From the NCBI GenBank assembly GCA_021799405.1, contig JAJZAL010000045.1, positions 1 to 27,038 on the forward strand: 27,038 bases of DNA, read 5' to 3'. Positions 24,268 through 27,038 of the stretch are shown piece by piece (positions within the stretch are counted from its first letter, which is position 1; every line of letters begins with the position of its first letter). The stretch is from Acidobacteriota bacterium (GTDB lineage Bacteria > Acidobacteriota > Terriglobia > Terriglobales > Acidobacteriaceae). Made by a program: the position numbers and the translations under genes. Under the pieces are notes generated by a model that was given only the letters and a program-made list of their open reading frames with translations, was not told the origin of the DNA and did no database searches.

Positions 24268-27038
24268 TTAATGAGGTCTCCTGTAATAGTGGTTGGGCGC
24301 GCCCGGCGTGGCAGTGCTGCCGGTGACTTGCGTACCGCTGGCGTGCGCCTGGGTCAATGGTGCGGTGAGGGTGATGCCGGTGCCGGAGACATGCGCACCG
24401 ACTGCAAGCGCCCGGGTGAGCGGCGCGGAGAGGATGATCGCGGGCGCGCGGTAGAGTCGAGCTGAGGCGACCACTGCTGTCTCACGGCTCGCACCAGAGC
24501 CAATTATGATGCTCTGGCCTGGCATGAAGCCTCTTGCGTCGACCACGGGGATAATGGTTGTGCCCGCGGCGGTGGTGGTGCGCACGGTGGTGGCGCCCGC
24601 CGTGCCAACCTTTGCGATGACGGCGCTGTCGATGTTCGCACCTGCACCAATTCTGATCGCCTGACCAGGACTAAAGCCTTCGACGCTTGCGACCTTTATG
24701 TTGGTCGCGCCAGCGGTTGAAGCGGCTGAAAGAGTCGTAACTTGTGAGGTTACAAAATCGACGCAATTGCTGTCAGTGTCATACCCGTCAGGGGATCTGC
24801 CCGCACTGACACCGGCGCCACTGGCCGAGCCTGGTGTTGTGACGTAACAGCCGCTTTGTCCAAATCCGGACCCGGCCTGATAGCCTTCGGCGGCCCATGG
24901 GTCGGTCAAGCCGCCGTAGTTAAGACTGTCGACAACCAGGCCAGAGGCATTCCGCAGCACCATGCTGCCCTCTCTGATGGTGATGGTGCGGCCACCGAAG
25001 AAAGGCGCCTTGGCCGTGAGTTGAGGGCCGCCAAACCACTGGTTAGGTGAGTGTATTCCCTGGTAGCCCGCGGATGTGACGGCGGCGTCACGCACTACTG
25101 CATTGACCGCATAGTCTTTCGCCAGAGCACGGTTGAGCGTGATGCCAGTACCGAGGGCCTGGACGGGTTCGTCGCTGATGTGGGCAAAAGCCGTCGCGGG
25201 CTCGAAACTGATGCCTGTTCCTCGATCGCTGAAGGGAAGATTGGCCGCGTGCCTATACCGGAGCGGGGCTGCCAGATCGAGGCCTGTGCCCTGATCTACC
25301 ACTTCCTCGCCTTTGGTGTAGCTGTATGCGAGGGCCGGCGTGAAGCCTACGCCGGTGCCTTTGGCGCCAGACGTGCCGACGGTGGTGATGGTGACGGTTT
25401 TCCAGTTTGCGGGAGTGCCGATGGTCATCTTGTCGCCCACCGTGAAGCCGTTCACATTGTCGACCTTGATGTTTGTCGCGCCGGCGGTCGCATCCGCGAC
25501 GAGCCTGGTGCGGCTCGCTCGTGTGCCAATCTTTGTAACTGTTACAGTTTCGATTCCGTGGCCAACACTGTTGATGTCGAGCCTGATCTTGTCGCCGACG
25601 GAGATATTCTCGACGGATGTGACCTTGATGTTTGTCGCGCCCGCGGGTGCGTCTGCCGCGAGGTAGGCTTGCGTGCCGGGTTTGCCGACCCTGGTGACTG
25701 TGGCGACCTCGTAGCGCTCCAGTCCTCCTGGGACGGTGGGATAGGTGGCGCCGTAACCGAGGGCGATCTTCTGGCCGACGACAAAGCCGGAGACGCTTCT
25801 GACCGGTACGTTAGTTGAACCGGCAGGAATCGTGATGATTGGCCCGTTGGGAAGCGGCTGCCACAGCGTGGTATGGTTGGTGGCCGCCGTTCCGACGCTT
25901 GCGATCTTGCGGATTTCTTTGTTGGAATCCGTTCCGATGCTGACTGTGTCGCCGGCTTTCATGCCAGCCGTGCTTCTGACGTAGATGGTGGCATCGCCGG
26001 CATGCGCGGGAGCCGCCAAACCGGAGTTGGAGAGCCCGAGGAGGTAAAATCCGCCGGGCGCGAGCTTTGTTCCTGCCGGGATCGTTACGGCTGAGAAGAT
26101 GGCCTGCCGGGCCGCGTGCTCAGTCAGAGTCCACTGGGAAATATCGACGGATTTGGCGCCAGCGTTGTAGAGCTCGACGAACGAGTTTGTCGAATTTGTG
26201 GGAGAACTGGTGCCGATACGAAACTCATTAATCCTGATCGGTGGGACGTTCCGCACGTTTTCAGATCTTGTGACGAACTGCTTTCTGCCGCTCTTCGAGT
26301 TCGTCCACCAGGCGTTGGCGACCAAGTCGCCGTTGAAGGCGGCCGGGCCGGAGGTGACCTTGAAGGTTGCCTTCACACTTGCGCCGGGCACGAGGGGGCC
26401 GGCAAAGGTTGCCGACGGATGGGTGTTGCCCGATGCAACAGAAGTCCATTGCTTGTTGGGCACCGAAATGCTCAACTTGATGTTCCTTGCGGGTGCACCA
26501 GTGGTATTGGTGAAGGTCACAGTAGTGTTTTGCGAGGAGCCGGGCGAGAAGGTCTGGAGCCCAGGCGGAGCGGCAATTTGCGACGCAGGAGCAATGCTCA
26601 GCGGCAGTGCGCGATACCGGGCGGCGACGATGTTCGCCTGAACCAGCTGGTCGGTGGCGTTGCTTGGGAAGGTGCCTGCGGCCGTCACTGCGCCTTCATA
26701 GAAGGTACCTTGCGAGCCGTTGCTGTTATCGCCGCCGTTGCCGAGGAGGATGGCTCCCTGCTTTCGCATGGGATCATATTCGGAACTGACGCGCGGTCCG
26801 CTAAACATGACCGACAGGGAGCCGCGCTGGGCATTGCCTCCCATCGAGGTCCAGTGATGTGGTTCGCCCTTGGCGATCGCAGTTACGAATCGCCAGTGGA
26901 TGTTTGGCAGTTGGGCGCAGAGTTTCGTTCCATAAAGCTTCGATCCGCGAGGATTGACGCACCCGACCAGGTTGTTTTCCTGGTCGGTCATGATCCAAGG
27001 GCCGGGAGGGTTTCCGTGATACCACCAGGGGGCGTTGC
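24268..27038 (-). CDS. GH54 alpha-L-arabinofuranosidase, 5' end outside window
   Basis: The reading frame is open to the window edge, so the start is missing. The first ~140 residues match the C-terminal half of the GH54 catalytic domain (fungal AbfB type): GPWIMTDQENN with the nucleophile Glu (codon ending at 26977), FVTAIAKG, GGNAQRGSLS, then GNGGDNSNGSQGTFYEG with the acid/base Asp, and ENIVAAKY-like QANIVAARY. It continues with a NEW3-like beta-sandwich (about 26550-26259) and the first half of a lamin-tail domain (about 26238-26016, INEFRIG then SFVELYNAG). A long repeat block (about 26004-25080), the second half of the lamin-tail domain (about 24993-24757) and a second repeat block down to about 24320 follow. 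The enzyme should remove arabinofuranose from arabinan or pectin side chains and is presumably secreted, though the signal region is not visible. The fungal arabinose-binding CBM42 is absent. Confidence 0.85.
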   Translation of the reverse strand, partial: NAPWWYHGNPPGPWIMTDQENNLVGCVNPRGSKLYGTKLCAQLPNIHWRFVTAIAKGEPHHWTSMGGNAQRGSLSVMFSGPRVSSEYDPMRKQGAILLGNGGDNSNGSQGTFYEGAVTAAGTFPSNATDQLVQANIVAARYRALPLSIAPASQIAAPPGLQTFSPGSSQNTTVTFTNTTGAPARNIKLSISVPNKQWTSVASGNTHPSATFAGPLVPGASVKATFKVTSGPAAFNGDLVANAWWTNSKSGRKQFVTRSENVRNVPPIRINEFRIGTSSPTNSTNSFVELYNAGAKSVDISQWTLTEHAARQAIFSAVTIPAGTKLAPGGFYLLGLSNSGLAAPAHAGDATIYVRSTAGMKAGDTVSIGTDSNKEIRKIASVGTAATNHTTLWQPLPNGPIITIPAGSTNVPVRSVSGFVVGQKIALGYGATYPTVPGGLERYEVATVTRVGKPGTQAYLAADAPAGATNIKVTSVENISVGDKIRLDINSVGHGIETVTVTKIGTRASRTRLVADATAGATNIKVDNVNGFTVGDKMTIGTPANWKTVTITTVGTSGAKGTGVGFTPALAYSYTKGEEVVDQGTGLDLAAPLRYRHAANLPFSDRGTGISFEPATAFAHISDEPVQALGTGITLNRALAKDYAVNAVVRDAAVTSAGYQGIHSPNQWFGGPQLTAKAPFFGGRTITIREGSMVLRNASGLVVDSLNYGGLTDPWAAEGYQAGSGFGQSGCYVTTPGSASGAGVSAGRSPDGYDTDSNCVDFVTSQVTTLSAASTAGATNIKVASVEGFSPGQAIRIGAGANIDSAVIAKVGTAGATTVRTTTAAGTTIIPVVDARGFMPGQSIIIGSGASRETAVVASARLYRAPAIILSAPLTRALAVGAHVSGTGITLTAPLTQAHASGTQVTGSTATPGAPNHYYRRPH
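25081..25359 (-). repeat. Four 23-residue tandem repeats inside the GH54 protein
   Basis: Four consecutive units start at exactly 23-residue intervals: GTGVGFTPALAYSYTKGEEV, GTGLDLAAPLRYRHAANLPF, GTGISFEPATAFAHISDEPV and GTGITLNRALAKDYAVNAVV. Pattern: GTG-[ILV]-x-[FL]-x-x-[AP]-x-x-x-x-x-x-x-x-x-x-V. A further well-kept copy, GTGITLTAPLTQAHASGTQV, lies near the C-terminus (about 24384-24325). Confidence 0.8.
25522..26004 (-). repeat. Tandem AGATNIKV-type ~40-residue modules in the GH54 protein
   Basis: At least four modules begin HAGDATIYVRSTAGMKAGD, PAGSTNVPVRSVSGFVVGQ, PAGATNIKVTSVENISVGD and TAGATNIKVDNVNGFTVGD (the last extends slightly beyond the lower bound given). Each ends in a TVxxVGT-like strand. 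Two more copies (TAGATNIKVASVEGFSPGQ and AAGTTIIPVVDARGFMPGQ) occur near 24720-24450. Divergence is high, so these are old duplications rather than recent DNA repeats. Confidence 0.75.

Noticed and set aside
25051..25818. Plus-strand open frame of 255 codons opposite the GH54 repeats
   Set aside because: Antisense to a protein with clear periodic repeats; its own periodicity is only the mirror of those repeats.
1..27038. CRISPR arrays, tRNA and rRNA genes
   Set aside because: I saw no regularly spaced direct repeats with unique spacers and no tRNA- or rRNA-like sequence while reading; no covariance search could be run.

Overview
The window looks like chromosome from a pectin-degrading member of the Acidobacteriota (Terriglobia/Acidobacteriaceae type). 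This is inferred from the protein content: a ~1,200-residue TonB-dependent receptor with an N-terminal carboxypeptidase-regulatory-like domain, two GH28 enzymes, UxaE-type uronate catabolism and moderately high GC. I ran no database search. Almost everything up to the LysR gene lies on the minus strand, and the RND efflux operon is the only plus-strand block.

Region 1 (1-921) is a broken bufferin-type metallophore locus. A small secreted protein with two copies of a three-cysteine motif (BufA2-like) is followed by the first half of its MNIO/DUF692 maturase. The maturase runs directly into the end of an insertion sequence whose OrfA starts 63 bases later and continues out of the window.

Region 2 (1343-16530) is a pectin and hexuronate utilisation locus. 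It contains an outer-membrane receptor, a secreted GH28-CE8 fusion (polygalacturonase plus pectin methylesterase), a FadR-type GntR regulator, a second GH28 enzyme, and a five-gene operon. In transcription order the operon is uronate isomerase (uxaC), hexuronate MFS transporter, LarA-type nickel-pincer racemase/epimerase homologue, tagaturonate epimerase (uxaE) and an SDR oxidoreductase. Together they would cut pectin to galacturonate, import it and convert it towards mannonate or gluconate. No altronate or mannonate dehydratase, KDG kinase or KDPG aldolase is in the window. Copies of TGGT-N3-ACCA (three perfect, one with a single mismatch) lie upstream of the receptor, the fusion enzyme, GH28 and uxaC, which suggests one local regulon of the encoded FadR-type protein.

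Region 3 (16836-24206) holds a small single-span membrane protein, a LysR regulator, and a divergent tripartite RND efflux operon (pump, periplasmic adaptor, NodT-type outer-membrane lipoprotein).

Region 4 (24268-27038) is the 3' part of a large secreted GH54 alpha-L-arabinofuranosidase. It carries a NEW3-like domain, a lamin-tail domain apparently split by a long insertion, and two blocks of short repeat modules that I cannot name. Arabinofuranosidase activity would complement the pectin enzymes by removing arabinan side chains.
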